From Alphaproteobacteria bacterium (GTDB lineage Bacteria > Pseudomonadota > Alphaproteobacteria > Micropepsales > Micropepsaceae), in contig JAHFQC010000023.1 in NCBI GenBank assembly GCA_023259375.1, forward strand, positions 1 through 64,000: a stretch of 64,000 nucleotides of DNA. Direction: 5' to 3'. The first letter of the stretch is position 1. Each line of letters opens with the position of its first letter. The notes under the pieces were generated by a model. That model was not told the DNA's origin and ran no database searches. It saw only the letters and a program-made list of their open reading frames with translations. A program made the translations under genes and the position numbers. Shown piece after piece: positions 8,204 to 14,975 of the stretch.

Positions 8204-9349
8204 ATGATCGCAAAGAAAACCCGCGCCGTAGCAACGGCGTTTGTACTTGGAACGGCCGCTTTGGCTGTTGCCACCATGCCTGCCGATGCGGCCATGCGCT
8301 CGTCGGTGGGAAAGCCCCTGCAAGAGGCGCTGAGCCTGGCCAAGTCCGGCAGCTATGCTGCGGCTTGCTCGAAGGTGAAGCAGGCTGAAGCCGTCGGCGG
8401 CCTTTCGGCGGAAGAAAACAAAACCGCCAACCAGATGAAAGAATACGTAGCGGCAGCATCGAAGGGTGCGGCTTGCGCCGACACCGCGGTCGGCATCCAG
8501 GCGAAATTCAACGCCGACTGGAACGCCCGCAAATATCGCGACGTGATCGCCGATGAAGATGCGCTGCGTCAGCGCGGCGTTCTCAATGCCCAGTCGATGG
8601 TCGTGATCGCGCAGGCCTATGAAGGCCTCGGCGATTACCGCGGTTGCATGCGTTATGCCGACAGCCACGCCAGCGCTGGCGCGGAAATGGTCAAGCGCGG
8701 CATGCTGTGCGCCTTCAAGGCCGGCGACGACAACGCCGCTCGCGCTCTGGCGCTGAAGCTGGTGTCGCAGAGCCCGACCCCGGACAACTGGGCCCAGCTC
8801 CTGAAGCAGGCCGAGCATGCCAAGCAGCTCTCGGATCCGCAGACCCTCCACATCTATCGCTTGAAGCTGCTCACCGGCAATCTCACGAGCGCCGTCGAGT
8901 ACTTCATGCTGTCGCAGATGCTGATTGCCGCCCGCGTTCAGAACGAAGCCGCGGCGGTGGTCGACAAGGGCGTTGCCGCGAAGCTCCTGGTCGATGCGCG
9001 TGCGCAGCGTCTGGCCGGCATGGCCAAGAAGAACGCGGCCGACGAGAGCGCCAACATCAGCAAGGCGCTGGCCGCTGCCCAGAAGCAGAAGACCGGCGAC
9101 GATCTGATCAAAATCGGCGAAGAGCTGTCCGGCATGGGCCGCTATGCCGACGCTGTCGACGCCATCAAGACCGGCATCGGCAAGGGTGTGAAGGACTCCG
9201 ACAACGCCCAGATTCGCCTCGCTGTCGCCCAATACGGCGCCAAGCAGAAGCCGGCGGCGCTCAGCTCCCTCGACAAGGTGATCAAGAGCGGGTCGGCCAA
9301 CGGCAAGATGGTTGCCCAGATGTGGTCGCTGTACATCCGCGGCCACTGA
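8204..9349 (+). CDS. Secreted helical-repeat (TPR-like) protein of unknown function
   Basis: 381 residues. The signal peptide MIAKKTRAVATAFVLGTAALAVATMPADA supports the start at 8204; an in-frame extension upstream to 8150 would bury it. The mature part is almost entirely helical, with degenerate repeats of about 35 residues (GRYADAVDAIKTGIGKG; LAVAQYGAKQKPAALSSLDKVI), as in a TPR or alpha-solenoid protein. It follows the tonB-exb genes on the same strand, so a periplasmic accessory role in Ton transport is possible. That is inference from position only. Confidence 0.7.
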   Translation: MIAKKTRAVATAFVLGTAALAVATMPADAAMRSSVGKPLQEALSLAKSGSYAAACSKVKQAEAVGGLSAEENKTANQMKEYVAAASKGAACADTAVGIQAKFNADWNARKYRDVIADEDALRQRGVLNAQSMVVIAQAYEGLGDYRGCMRYADSHASAGAEMVKRGMLCAFKAGDDNAARALALKLVSQSPTPDNWAQLLKQAEHAKQLSDPQTLHIYRLKLLTGNLTSAVEYFMLSQMLIAARVQNEAAAVVDKGVAAKLLVDARAQRLAGMAKKNAADESANISKALAAAQKQKTGDDLIKIGEELSGMGRYADAVDAIKTGIGKGVKDSDNAQIRLAVAQYGAKQKPAALSSLDKVIKSGSANGKMVAQMWSLYIRGH

Positions 9350-9375
9350 GCCCATTCGCAGTGAATTCGTGCAAG

Positions 9376-9410
9376 ACGGCGGGCCGCGAGGTCCGCCGTT
9401 TTTGTTTTTT
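9376..9410 (+). terminator. Rho-independent terminator after the TPR-like gene
   Basis: The stem acggcgggcc / ggtccgccgt (one G-U) has a GCGA-type loop and is followed by TTTTTGTTTTTT. A nearly identical terminator ends the pfkB gene on the minus strand at 51,957-51,988. In both places it is followed by the same 104-bp repeat. Confidence 0.9.
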
Positions 9411-9466
9411 GCTGCGGCGAAATGGTGCGACCGCGAACCGGTCGCGAGCGCTTCAAAACTAAGCCG

Positions 9467-9517
9467 CTGATTTGTACTCGTTTTGTTCAGTTTGTCGCAC
9501 TCGGAAAACTCCCCTTG
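9467..9517 (+). repeat. Dispersed 104-bp intergenic repeat, copy A, left half
   Basis: Starts ctgatttgtactcgttttg. Joined to 12,888-12,940 it aligns without gaps to 51,777-51,880 (minus strand), with about 93 of 104 positions identical counted by eye. The transposable element at 9,518-12,879 split this copy. The last 8 bases (tccccttg, 9,510-9,517) are the target-site duplication. Confidence 0.85.
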
Positions 9518-9659
9518 GGTAGTGTCCTAATTTGAAAAATAAACCCCAAGGCACCCAAAGATCCCGGCGGCTATCCTTTTCGGATGGGCGATAAGCACAA
9601 ACCCGTGAAATGGAAATGCCGCTGGGGCTGGCATGAGTGCCGGACGATGCGGGAAGCGC

Positions 9660-9869
9660 TCAGACCATCCGGAAGTGATGAAGTGCCGCCACAATCGCGG
9701 AACGCTTCGACGCGGGGCATGGCACCTGCCGGACATCCGGGTTACGCCGATTTGCAGCCACCCGAACTCGCAGACCAGCATCTGATTTGACGTGAGCAAT
9801 CCAGCAAGACTTTGGCACAAAGCCATGCCTTGCCTTTACCCAGTCTTGGATTTCTTTGACCGTCGCCAT
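9660..9869 (-). CDS. Small conserved element-borne protein (69 residues), function unknown
   Basis: Begins MATVKEIQDWVKARHGFVPKSC and is basic, with an IQ/W-rich first helix. It starts 4 bp after the transposase stop on the same strand, with GGTGAG just before the ATG, so it is probably co-transcribed and translationally linked. From memory, short proteins of this type (WVK..HGFVPKSCWIAHVK) recur in rhizobial mobile elements and phages; no function is known to me. A regulatory or DNA-binding accessory of transposition is possible but unproven. Confidence 0.65.
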   Translation of the reverse strand: MATVKEIQDWVKARHGFVPKSCWIAHVKSDAGLRVRVAANRRNPDVRQVPCPASKRSAIVAALHHFRMV

Positions 9870-9873
9870 GGCC

Positions 9874-10698
9874 TCACCGGCTAGTTTCTTCCACCAGTTC
9901 CTGCAGTGACCATAGCCGATTTTCCACACCCGCCGCCATGGCTGGCGTAACCCGCAGCGACTTGTGGATACGCACGAAATTGTAGTGCGCAAAGTGCAGC
10001 GCCACAGCCGCCTTGAGGTGTTCCGGCTTCTTAGAGAAGCCGTTCGTCAGCCGGGTCATGCGCCGCATGGACATGCGCATGTTGAGGTTCTGGCGCTCAA
10101 CAAGACTCGTGCTGATATGGCGTTCATCGGGGTTACCAGAAATCACGGTCTTTTCCTGGCCTGAAACCTTGGGAGGCGAATAGCGTCCGGGGCCGATAGG
10201 TTCTGCATCGTAGAATTTAACCACCTGACCGTAATCGACATCGCCACCGAAAGCGTCTTCGACCGCACGGATATAAGAAACCAGACCGTCCGTCGAAATC
10301 TGGACGCGGTTGGTAAGGCGCGCGCGAAGATCGCTCATAAAGGCGTAGGCGTTCTCAGCGGTGCGCTTGCCGGTGAAGTAGGTAGGAACAAGCTTGGTAT
10401 CAGGATCAAGCGCCACGAACGTCCAGAAGTCGCCAGCGCGGACGCTTTCGCCCGGCTTCAATTGGGCCTGCTTCTTGCGAACGTAGGACCAAATCTCATC
10501 ACACTGGACGCGTTCGCAAGACAGGTTGCGCATCTTCTCGTGCGCCAGCTTGTGGCAGCCCTTACCGGCCTCAAAGCCAAGCCGCATGATCGTATCGCGA
10601 TGGATGCCAGTCATCCGCTCTACTGACCGGATGGAATTCCCCTCTACCAATGCCCCGATAACTTGGCTGCGGCGTTCGATGGAAAGGCGGTTGACCAT
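9874..10698 (-). CDS. IS1-like DDE transposase
   Basis: 274 residues in one uninterrupted frame. The N-terminal helix-turn-helix (ERRSQVIGALVEGNSIRSVERMTGIHRDTIMRL) would bind the element ends. The catalytic core shows Asp67 (QCDEIWSYV), Asp137 (ISTDGLVSY) and Glu201 in SLVERQNLNMRMSMRR, then HYNFVRIHKSLRVTPAMAAG at the C-terminus. This matches the RNase H-fold transposases annotated as IS1-like in rhizobia. Unlike classical IS1 there is no frameshift between two ORFs. All catalytic residues are present, so it is probably active. Its promoter overlaps operators shared with the divergent HTH gene. Confidence 0.92.
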   Translation of the reverse strand: MVNRLSIERRSQVIGALVEGNSIRSVERMTGIHRDTIMRLGFEAGKGCHKLAHEKMRNLSCERVQCDEIWSYVRKKQAQLKPGESVRAGDFWTFVALDPDTKLVPTYFTGKRTAENAYAFMSDLRARLTNRVQISTDGLVSYIRAVEDAFGGDVDYGQVVKFYDAEPIGPGRYSPPKVSGQEKTVISGNPDERHISTSLVERQNLNMRMSMRRMTRLTNGFSKKPEHLKAAVALHFAHYNFVRIHKSLRVTPAMAAGVENRLWSLQELVEETSR

Positions 10699-10719
10699 GA
10701 CTGTCTCTCTTGACGATCT

Positions 10720-10757
10720 GTATATGTGAGAATATACGTGTATATGGTTACGTATAC
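10720..10757. promoter_or_regulatory. Divergent overlapping promoters with two 18-bp inverted-repeat operators
   Basis: Inverted repeat 1 is GTATAT-6-ATATAC (10,720-10,737). Inverted repeat 2 is GTATAT-6-GTATAC (10,740-10,757), centred 20 bp away, about two helical turns. A rightward promoter TTGACG (10,710-10,715)-17-TATACG (10,733-10,738) faces the HTH gene. A leftward promoter TTGTAT-17-TATATT (complement of 10,754-10,759 and 10,731-10,736) faces the transposase. Both -10 boxes overlap the repeats, so a protein bound here would silence both genes. Confidence 0.7.
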
Positions 10758-10769
10758 AAGAGGTCAGTC

Positions 10770-11003
10770 ATGAATTTTCGTCAGGCCACCGATGCACTAT
10801 TGGAATCAGTAACCCTGGAGGATTTGGCCAATGCCATGGGGATATCGATTCAGGCCGTCAGACAGGCCCGAGCGGCAGAAGGCAGCAAGGCTCATAGATC
10901 GCCGCCTCCGGACTGGGATGGGGCCGTAATCCAACTGGCGCAGGCCAGAGCTAAGGCGCTTTCGGCGCTTGCGCGCCAAGTGAGCCGCAAGCGATGGATT
11001 TAA
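10770..11003 (+). CDS. Small helix-turn-helix protein, probable element regulator
   Basis: 77 residues. Positions 12-38 read as an HTH (ESVTLEDLANAMGISIQAVRQARAAEG), and a basic C-terminus (ARQVSRKRWI) follows. The start at 10,770 is set by AAGAGG six bases upstream; the longer frame from 10,710 would run through the promoter. The gene is divergent from the transposase, and its own promoter lies on the paired operators. This suggests autoregulation and repression of transposition. Family name not assigned. Confidence 0.75.
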   Translation: MNFRQATDALLESVTLEDLANAMGISIQAVRQARAAEGSKAHRSPPPDWDGAVIQLAQARAKALSALARQVSRKRWI

Positions 11004-11042
11004 TCCGGCTCCAAGTTGCCGATAACGTTATCGGCAAAAACA

Positions 11043-11309
11043 TCAATGGCATAACGGTAGCATGGCGGCCCATGCAGATTGTCTTACGGCTCCAGTCTGT
11101 ACCCATTCCGTTCTAAGTGCGCTATAACACTCTGATGTATAAGGGAAAACATCCTCAATTGGAAATCCGATTGCGAATGACTCTCCACTTTCTACTGCCT
11201 CCACCGCTTCTGGGGCTGCCAAATATGCCAATGTGCGATTCCTGTGGATAAATACCCGAACCATAGGTTCCCCCCCGTAACACCGAGCGATTACTTGCTG
11301 ATGGGACAT
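11043..11309 (-). CDS. Element-borne hypothetical protein (88 residues)
   Basis: Begins MSHQQVIARCYGGEPMVRV. A strong GGAGG lies six bases before the ATG (complement of 11,316-11,320), which is the main support. The sequence is mixed alpha/beta with an acidic middle (EAVEAVESGESFAIGF) and has no motif I recognise. It is convergent with the HTH gene and transcribed away from the DUF5343-like gene. One of the passenger genes of the transposable element. Confidence 0.6.
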   Translation of the reverse strand: MSHQQVIARCYGGEPMVRVFIHRNRTLAYLAAPEAVEAVESGESFAIGFPIEDVFPYTSECYSALRTEWVQTGAVRQSAWAAMLPLCH

Positions 11310-11471
11310 GTCAAACCTCCGATGATATCTGCGTTTTCTTCAGCATCGCAGGGCTTTATCTGGAGTGTGAGCGCTTTCTTGGAACGCGCAATTCCGCCGT
11401 TGCATTTGGAATATCATACGGTATAAATAGTGCGATCCCGGTACACCACTGACGACGGGATGGAGCCGAGA

Positions 11472-12158
11472 ATGAGTGAAGCCCCTGAAATCAAGGTAAC
11501 GCCACCTTACACCTCGTTTCCGTCGTTCAAGACGCTGCTTTCCAAGCTGAAGGAACATGGCATCCCGGCACGGATCGATCGGAGCGTCCTGGGCAACAGC
11601 TTTTCTAATGCTGTCGGAAGCCAGATTTTGACCTGTCTCAAGTTCCTGGGCCTGACGGACGACGACAACCAGCCAACGAAGCTACTCAAGCCGCTGGTAG
11701 ACGAATATGGCACCGAGGATTGGAAGTCATCGCTCCGTATCGTCCTGGAGCAGTCATATCCGTCTCTATTCGCGCTGAACCTCGAAAATGCTTCAGCATC
11801 TCAGTTCAACGAGCGGTTTCGTAGCGCCTACAACGGCACCGATGATGTCCAAAGGAAGTCTATGACGTTCTTCTTGTCGGCTGCCAAGGACGCCGATGTG
11901 AAGCTCAGCCCGTACATCATGAAGAACAAGAAGCCGCGATCATCTCCGGCCAAGAGGCGAGCGGTCAGGACGCCAAAGAATAACACTCCAAATAACGGCG
12001 CTAACGGAGAGAATAACGGTGGCAATTACGTTCCACCGGCGCAGACTCAAAAGATGCCATCTGAAATCCTGCTCGGACTATTCGACACCAAGATGGACCA
12101 GAAGGAGCAAGACGCTTTGTGGCTTCTCATCAAGCACTTCAAGACGAAGAGCCAATGA
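11472..12158 (+). CDS. DUF5343-like passenger protein
   Basis: 228 residues. The N-terminal 150 residues (PPYTSFPSFKTLLSKLKEHGIPARIDRSVLGNSFSNAVGSQ...LKFLGL) match my memory of the DUF5343 pattern, a winged-helix-like domain found in bacterial and mobile-element proteins of unknown role. A basic, Asn/Pro-rich linker follows (about 155-198: KKPRSSPAKRRAVRTPKNN...NNGGNYVPP), then a short helical tail ending HFKTKSQ. The start at 11,472 has GGAG six bases upstream and is preferred to 11,430. The basic linker suggests nucleic-acid contact (inference). It is the largest cargo gene of the element and is followed at once by a hairpin-rich spacer. Confidence 0.72.
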   Translation: MSEAPEIKVTPPYTSFPSFKTLLSKLKEHGIPARIDRSVLGNSFSNAVGSQILTCLKFLGLTDDDNQPTKLLKPLVDEYGTEDWKSSLRIVLEQSYPSLFALNLENASASQFNERFRSAYNGTDDVQRKSMTFFLSAAKDADVKLSPYIMKNKKPRSSPAKRRAVRTPKNNTPNNGANGENNGGNYVPPAQTQKMPSEILLGLFDTKMDQKEQDALWLLIKHFKTKSQ

Positions 12159-12400
12159 GCGCCAGATACGAAATCGGCTGCGGTGTGCAACCACCGCAGC
12201 CCGATCCCGGCGGGTCGCGCCCGCTAACCCCTAACCCGTCCTGACCGGCGGAACTGGAAAAGAGGTGATCTCCCTGCGAAAAGATCGCAGCATAAAAAAG
12301 TAGGCGGTCAGGCCGCGTTGCTCGGTAGCTACCTAGCGACGCGGCTTCCGTCGTTCATATAACATAGTGGCAGAATCTTACGCAAATCTGAGAGAAATCC
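12159..12400 (+). ncRNA. Hairpin-rich non-coding segment in the element, possible structured RNA
   Basis: Four GC-rich stem-loops occur in 200 bases. The first has 10-bp perfect arms GGCTGCGGTG / CACCGCAGCC (12,176-12,185 and 12,192-12,201). The second is GCGGG-TCGCG-CCCGC (12,210-12,224). The third is CTGCGA-5-TCGCAG (about 12,272-12,288). The last has 11-bp arms GCCGCGTTGCT / AGCGACGCGGC (12,312-12,322 and 12,335-12,345), and its loop holds the palindrome GGTAGCTACC. The only open frame is a 29-codon ATG overlapping the upstream stop (12,155-12,244), which is Pro-rich and doubtful. Could be a leader or attenuator for the downstream pair, or a separate RNA. No known RNA family is recognised. 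Confidence 0.4.
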
Positions 12401-12721
12401 GTGGTCGAAGTCGCCCCCAGCGAACTGAAACAGGCCGTCGAATCCCAGCACGGCGGGACGGCTAGCTACGTCCAGTCCGTACCTCTCCAAGAGGTATTCG
12501 ACGGCAAAGTGGTCTGGGACGGGACTGTTGCCGTCTTTGACCTGGCCGACAGCCCCAGCGGGGCTAAACGGGCCTATGCGTGGTCATATGAGCGGGACGA
12601 CGGCCGGCGCCGGTTCTTTGCTGTGCTGCATATGGGGCCGATTACAGGGCCACGGGAGGCCGTCAGAGCGGCGACAGTGGCGGAAGCGCGATCATCCAGT
12701 AATGAGGGGAAAAATCGATGA
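12401..12721 (+). CDS. Element-borne hypothetical protein (106 residues)
   Basis: GTG start (MVEVAPSELKQAVESQHGGT), with a purine-rich GAGAGAAA eight or so bases upstream. It is an alpha/beta protein with VWDGTVAVFDLA, YAWSYERDDGRRRFFAVLHMGPI and a C-terminal helix (GPREAVRAATVAEAR). Similar small proteins seem familiar from rhizobial mobile elements, but I know no function. The stop overlaps the next start as ATGA (12,718-12,721), so the two are translationally coupled and probably act together. No toxin or antitoxin signature can be named. Confidence 0.7.
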   Translation: MVEVAPSELKQAVESQHGGTASYVQSVPLQEVFDGKVVWDGTVAVFDLADSPSGAKRAYAWSYERDDGRRRFFAVLHMGPITGPREAVRAATVAEARSSSNEGKNR

Positions 12722-12870
12722 TCTCTAACGAGGCACGTCTAGGAGAAGTTCTACGGATGGCTGCCCTGGCGATTAATGAGCTTTACAAAGAACTTGATCG
12801 CAGTCCTCCCCAGGAGGCGGTTAGGCTGGTGCGCGAGTTACAGGAATACGCGGAACAGATTTCAAATTAG
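12718..12870 (+). CDS. Element-terminal small protein (50 residues)
   Basis: Begins MISNEARLGEVLRMAALAIN and ends LQEYAEQISN. The ATG overlaps the previous stop (ATGA). The TAG stop (12,868-12,870) and the last codons are supplied by the right terminal inverted repeat. The protein is predicted to be almost wholly helical and acidic. The pairing of a 106-residue and a 50-residue coupled gene recalls toxin-antitoxin or partner pairs, but this is only a layout resemblance. Its reading frame survives up to the element edge, which argues for selection. Confidence 0.65.
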   Translation: MISNEARLGEVLRMAALAINELYKELDRSPPQEAVRLVRELQEYAEQISN

Positions 12871-12887
12871 GACACTACCTCCCCTTG

Positions 12888-12940
12888 AACCGTGCGGGTG
12901 GTTTCCCCATTTCTCTTATATCCGATGACGTGTAGCCGGA
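12888..12940 (+). repeat. Dispersed 104-bp intergenic repeat, copy A, right half
   Basis: Continues copy A after the transposable element (aaccgtgcgggtggtttcc ... tgtagccgga). It matches the complement of 51,777-51,829. The second copy of the 8-bp target duplication lies just before it at 12,880-12,887. Confidence 0.85.
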
Positions 12941-12949
12941 GCCGTCCGC

Positions 12950-13052
12950 CAGAGCGCTTTCAGGAAAAGTGGCGCCGGTTTTCCGTCCGAAAGCGCGACA
13001 ATCAGAGAATCTGGAGCAGTTCATCCGTTTCAGAGAAACGTTGAAGTGCTCC
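12950..13052. repeat. Rhizobial-type palindromic intergenic element
   Basis: Resembles the common alphaproteobacterial intergenic palindromes: gctttcaggaaaagtgg ... ggttttccgtccgaaagcg, then a second hairpin with GGAGCA / TGCTCC outer arms (13,013-13,018, 13,047-13,052) and CGTTTC-AGA-GAAACG inner arms (13,026-13,040). It lies downstream of the gene at 13,064 and might act as its terminator. Family assignment is from memory of RIME-like sequences. Confidence 0.6.
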
Positions 13053-13063
13053 ACGCGGCTTTT

Positions 13064-14872
13064 CTATCGCAGCCGCCACCACCGCCTGCCTTTGTCGGCT
13101 TCTTTGGCCGGCAGACGGGCTTTGAGGGCGGCCTGGGCGCCCGGCTGAGTTAGAAGCCAGCCTCGAACGTCCGTCTCAGGCGGGGCGGCCACGCCCTTGC
13201 CCGGCCCTGGTCCGCTCAGCTCGTCGCGGGCGAAGTCCATCCGGGCCTCGTAAGTGCGATCGATCTGGTTGCGCAGATATTTCTCGGCCTCGTACCAGGC
13301 CTGTTTGTCTTTCCCGTCGGGGCAGGTCGCCAGCTCCAGACCCTTGGCGCCCCAGCGCCGCTCCGGGCACTGGTAGGGATCGAACGACATGTCGAACAGC
13401 CGCCGCCGCGCCTCTTCGTAGCCGAAACTGACCTTGGAGCCGTTGGAGCGGAGATAGCCGATCTGGCACTGCGCGGCGTGGGTGTCGTAGGCGCTCAGCA
13501 TGTCGGCGGCGAGATTTTTGCCTTTGTAGGCGAGCTTGGCGTCGCCTCGTTTGCTCATCCACAGGAACCGCTTGGTGCTGTCGTAAAGCTCTTTGAACGC
13601 CGTCTTCAGGCGGGCGTCGCGCGACGGCGTCGAATAGGCCTCCCAGTCGCCCTCGGTGCCGTAGATGTTGGGCGGCAGGCGGTTTGGTTCGGCCCGCTTG
13701 GCGAGGCCTGTCGCGACCGCCAGATCGACGGCATCGCCGCGATAGTGCAGGTCGGCGCAGTTGGAATCGACCATGTCGCCGATTTCGCGGACGGGATCGA
13801 ACAGCAGCGTGCCGCCCGCCATCTGGCCGCGGACATAGTCGTAGTAATCGACGGTTTCCTTCGCCAGCGTGAAGGTGCCGCTTTTCCAGTCGCGATCCTC
13901 GGCTGGACGCGGTCCGTTGCCGAAATACTGTTCAATCGAGAAGTCGGCGATCTCTTTGTTGGCGGTGAGCACGATGGTTCCGCCAGCGAAAGTGCCATCG
14001 GCCCGGCGCTTGGCACCGGCGAGTTTCTGCGGCCGCCAGTTCTTGAAGCCGGCGCCCATGCCGGGCGAGGAGCGCACGAAGCGCACGTCGTAGTAGCCGC
14101 GCGTCACCGAATAATCGGGATGGGCATCGAGATAATGGATGCGGCCGTTGCGTTCGACCTTCCACACGGTGGCGAGATGGCCGTTGGGATCGTAGATCAC
14201 CGTGCCGGGACGGATCGCCCCCGGCGTCAGCGCCGGCGAATAGAAGTCTTGTCCGTCGGGCGTTTCGAGGTCGGGATGGATGCGATAGGTGGCCGAGGAA
14301 ATCGCGTTGCGCAGAACATCGAGAATGGCATAGCCGCTGTAGCCAACGGGATTGAGCCGGAGTTCGACGCGGTTGCCGGCCGCGGTATAGCGCATGTCGC
14401 GGGTGTGTCCGCGCGGTGCGACTTCGGCCGCAATCGAGAACGGCAGACCGCGTTTCCAGGCGAAGTAGAAGCGCAGGTAATAGGGCAGGTCGGCGCAATC
14501 GGCGGCGAACGTGATGCCCGGCGGATCGGAGCCGCGGAACGGATTGCGCGGATCATGCAGACATTTGTTGACCGTGGCGCAACCGGATTCGCCGAGTTCG
14601 GCGATGAAGGCGCCGTATTCGCGTTCGTCGGTTTCGCTCCAATGATCGCTTTTGAGAACGTAGGCGCTGGCGGGATAGTTCTTCGACGTCGCGGCGAGCA
14701 TCTCGGCCGGCGTCAGTTCACGCTCAGGTGCTGCGGCTTCAGTTGGCGCGGCCTGGACCGTGGCGGTCCGTCCGTCGGGCAAGGTTGTCGTTGTGCCGAC
14801 CGTAGCCGGCACATCCTGCGCCCCCGCGGCGACCGCAAAGGCGGTCAGTGTCCAGTGCCCCCACTTCCCCAT
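13064..14872 (-). CDS. Exported protein of unknown function with a possible Cys-His-Asp triad
   Basis: 602 residues. The start at 14,872 (MGKWGHWTLTAFAVAAGAQD) gives a weak signal peptide; a longer frame to 15,088 would overlap modB and lacks coding character. I do not recognise the family. Cys126 (FAADCADLPYYLRFYFAWKRG), His232 (DPNGHLATVWKVE) and Asp249 (IHYLDAHPD) are laid out like a papain- or transglutaminase-like cysteine enzyme. The C-terminal half is helical and charged, with several Cys-containing segments. A periplasmic cell-wall or protein-processing enzyme is a reasonable guess but not shown. It is divergent from modBC. Confidence 0.6.
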   Translation of the reverse strand: MGKWGHWTLTAFAVAAGAQDVPATVGTTTTLPDGRTATVQAAPTEAAAPERELTPAEMLAATSKNYPASAYVLKSDHWSETDEREYGAFIAELGESGCATVNKCLHDPRNPFRGSDPPGITFAADCADLPYYLRFYFAWKRGLPFSIAAEVAPRGHTRDMRYTAAGNRVELRLNPVGYSGYAILDVLRNAISSATYRIHPDLETPDGQDFYSPALTPGAIRPGTVIYDPNGHLATVWKVERNGRIHYLDAHPDYSVTRGYYDVRFVRSSPGMGAGFKNWRPQKLAGAKRRADGTFAGGTIVLTANKEIADFSIEQYFGNGPRPAEDRDWKSGTFTLAKETVDYYDYVRGQMAGGTLLFDPVREIGDMVDSNCADLHYRGDAVDLAVATGLAKRAEPNRLPPNIYGTEGDWEAYSTPSRDARLKTAFKELYDSTKRFLWMSKRGDAKLAYKGKNLAADMLSAYDTHAAQCQIGYLRSNGSKVSFGYEEARRRLFDMSFDPYQCPERRWGAKGLELATCPDGKDKQAWYEAEKYLRNQIDRTYEARMDFARDELSGPGPGKGVAAPPETDVRGWLLTQPGAQAALKARLPAKEADKGRRWWRLR

Positions 14873-14975
14873 GCCCGGAACGGTAGTAGACTGGGCGGGC
14901 TCGTCAAGCGGGGAAGTTGCGAAGTTTTCGCGAAATCGAGACGAGTACAGAGGCTTCACTATAGAATTCCCGACA

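Larger units (their letters stand above)
9518..12879. mobile_element. IS1-like (IS1/IS1595-superfamily) element with passenger genes, 3,362 bp
   Basis: Both ends carry a perfect 20-bp terminal inverted repeat, GGTAGTGTCCTAATTTGAAA (9,518-9,537) and its complement (12,860-12,879). The 8-bp direct repeat TCCCCTTG flanks it (9,510-9,517 and 12,880-12,887). The uninterrupted repeat copy at 51,777-51,880 has TCCCCTTG once, which confirms the boundaries. Inside are a DDE transposase, a small gene behind it, a divergent HTH gene, an 88-residue gene, a DUF5343-like gene, a hairpin-rich spacer and a coupled pair of small genes. Base composition is visibly more AT-rich than the flanks. Ordinary members of these families are about 0.7-1.2 kb, so this one is passenger-carrying. 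Whether it belongs to IS1 or IS1595 needs a database comparison. Confidence 0.92.

Noticed and set aside
9584-9790. 68-codon plus-strand frame near the left end of the transposable element
   Set aside because: Overlaps the better-supported 69-residue minus-strand gene and has no ribosome site. The CRWGWHEC stretch is intriguing but not enough.
9527-9826. 99-codon minus-strand frame ending in the left inverted repeat
   Set aside because: Overlaps the 69-residue gene in another frame and has no start signal. The matching FSN-stop is simply encoded by the inverted repeat.
12155-12244. 29-codon frame ATGA-coupled to the DUF5343-like gene
   Set aside because: Short, Pro-rich, and lies on the hairpins. 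Coupling alone is not sufficient evidence.
12159-12400. Retron or CRISPR-like RNA
   Set aside because: No reverse transcriptase, no Cas gene and no direct-repeat array in the window. Only hairpins are seen.
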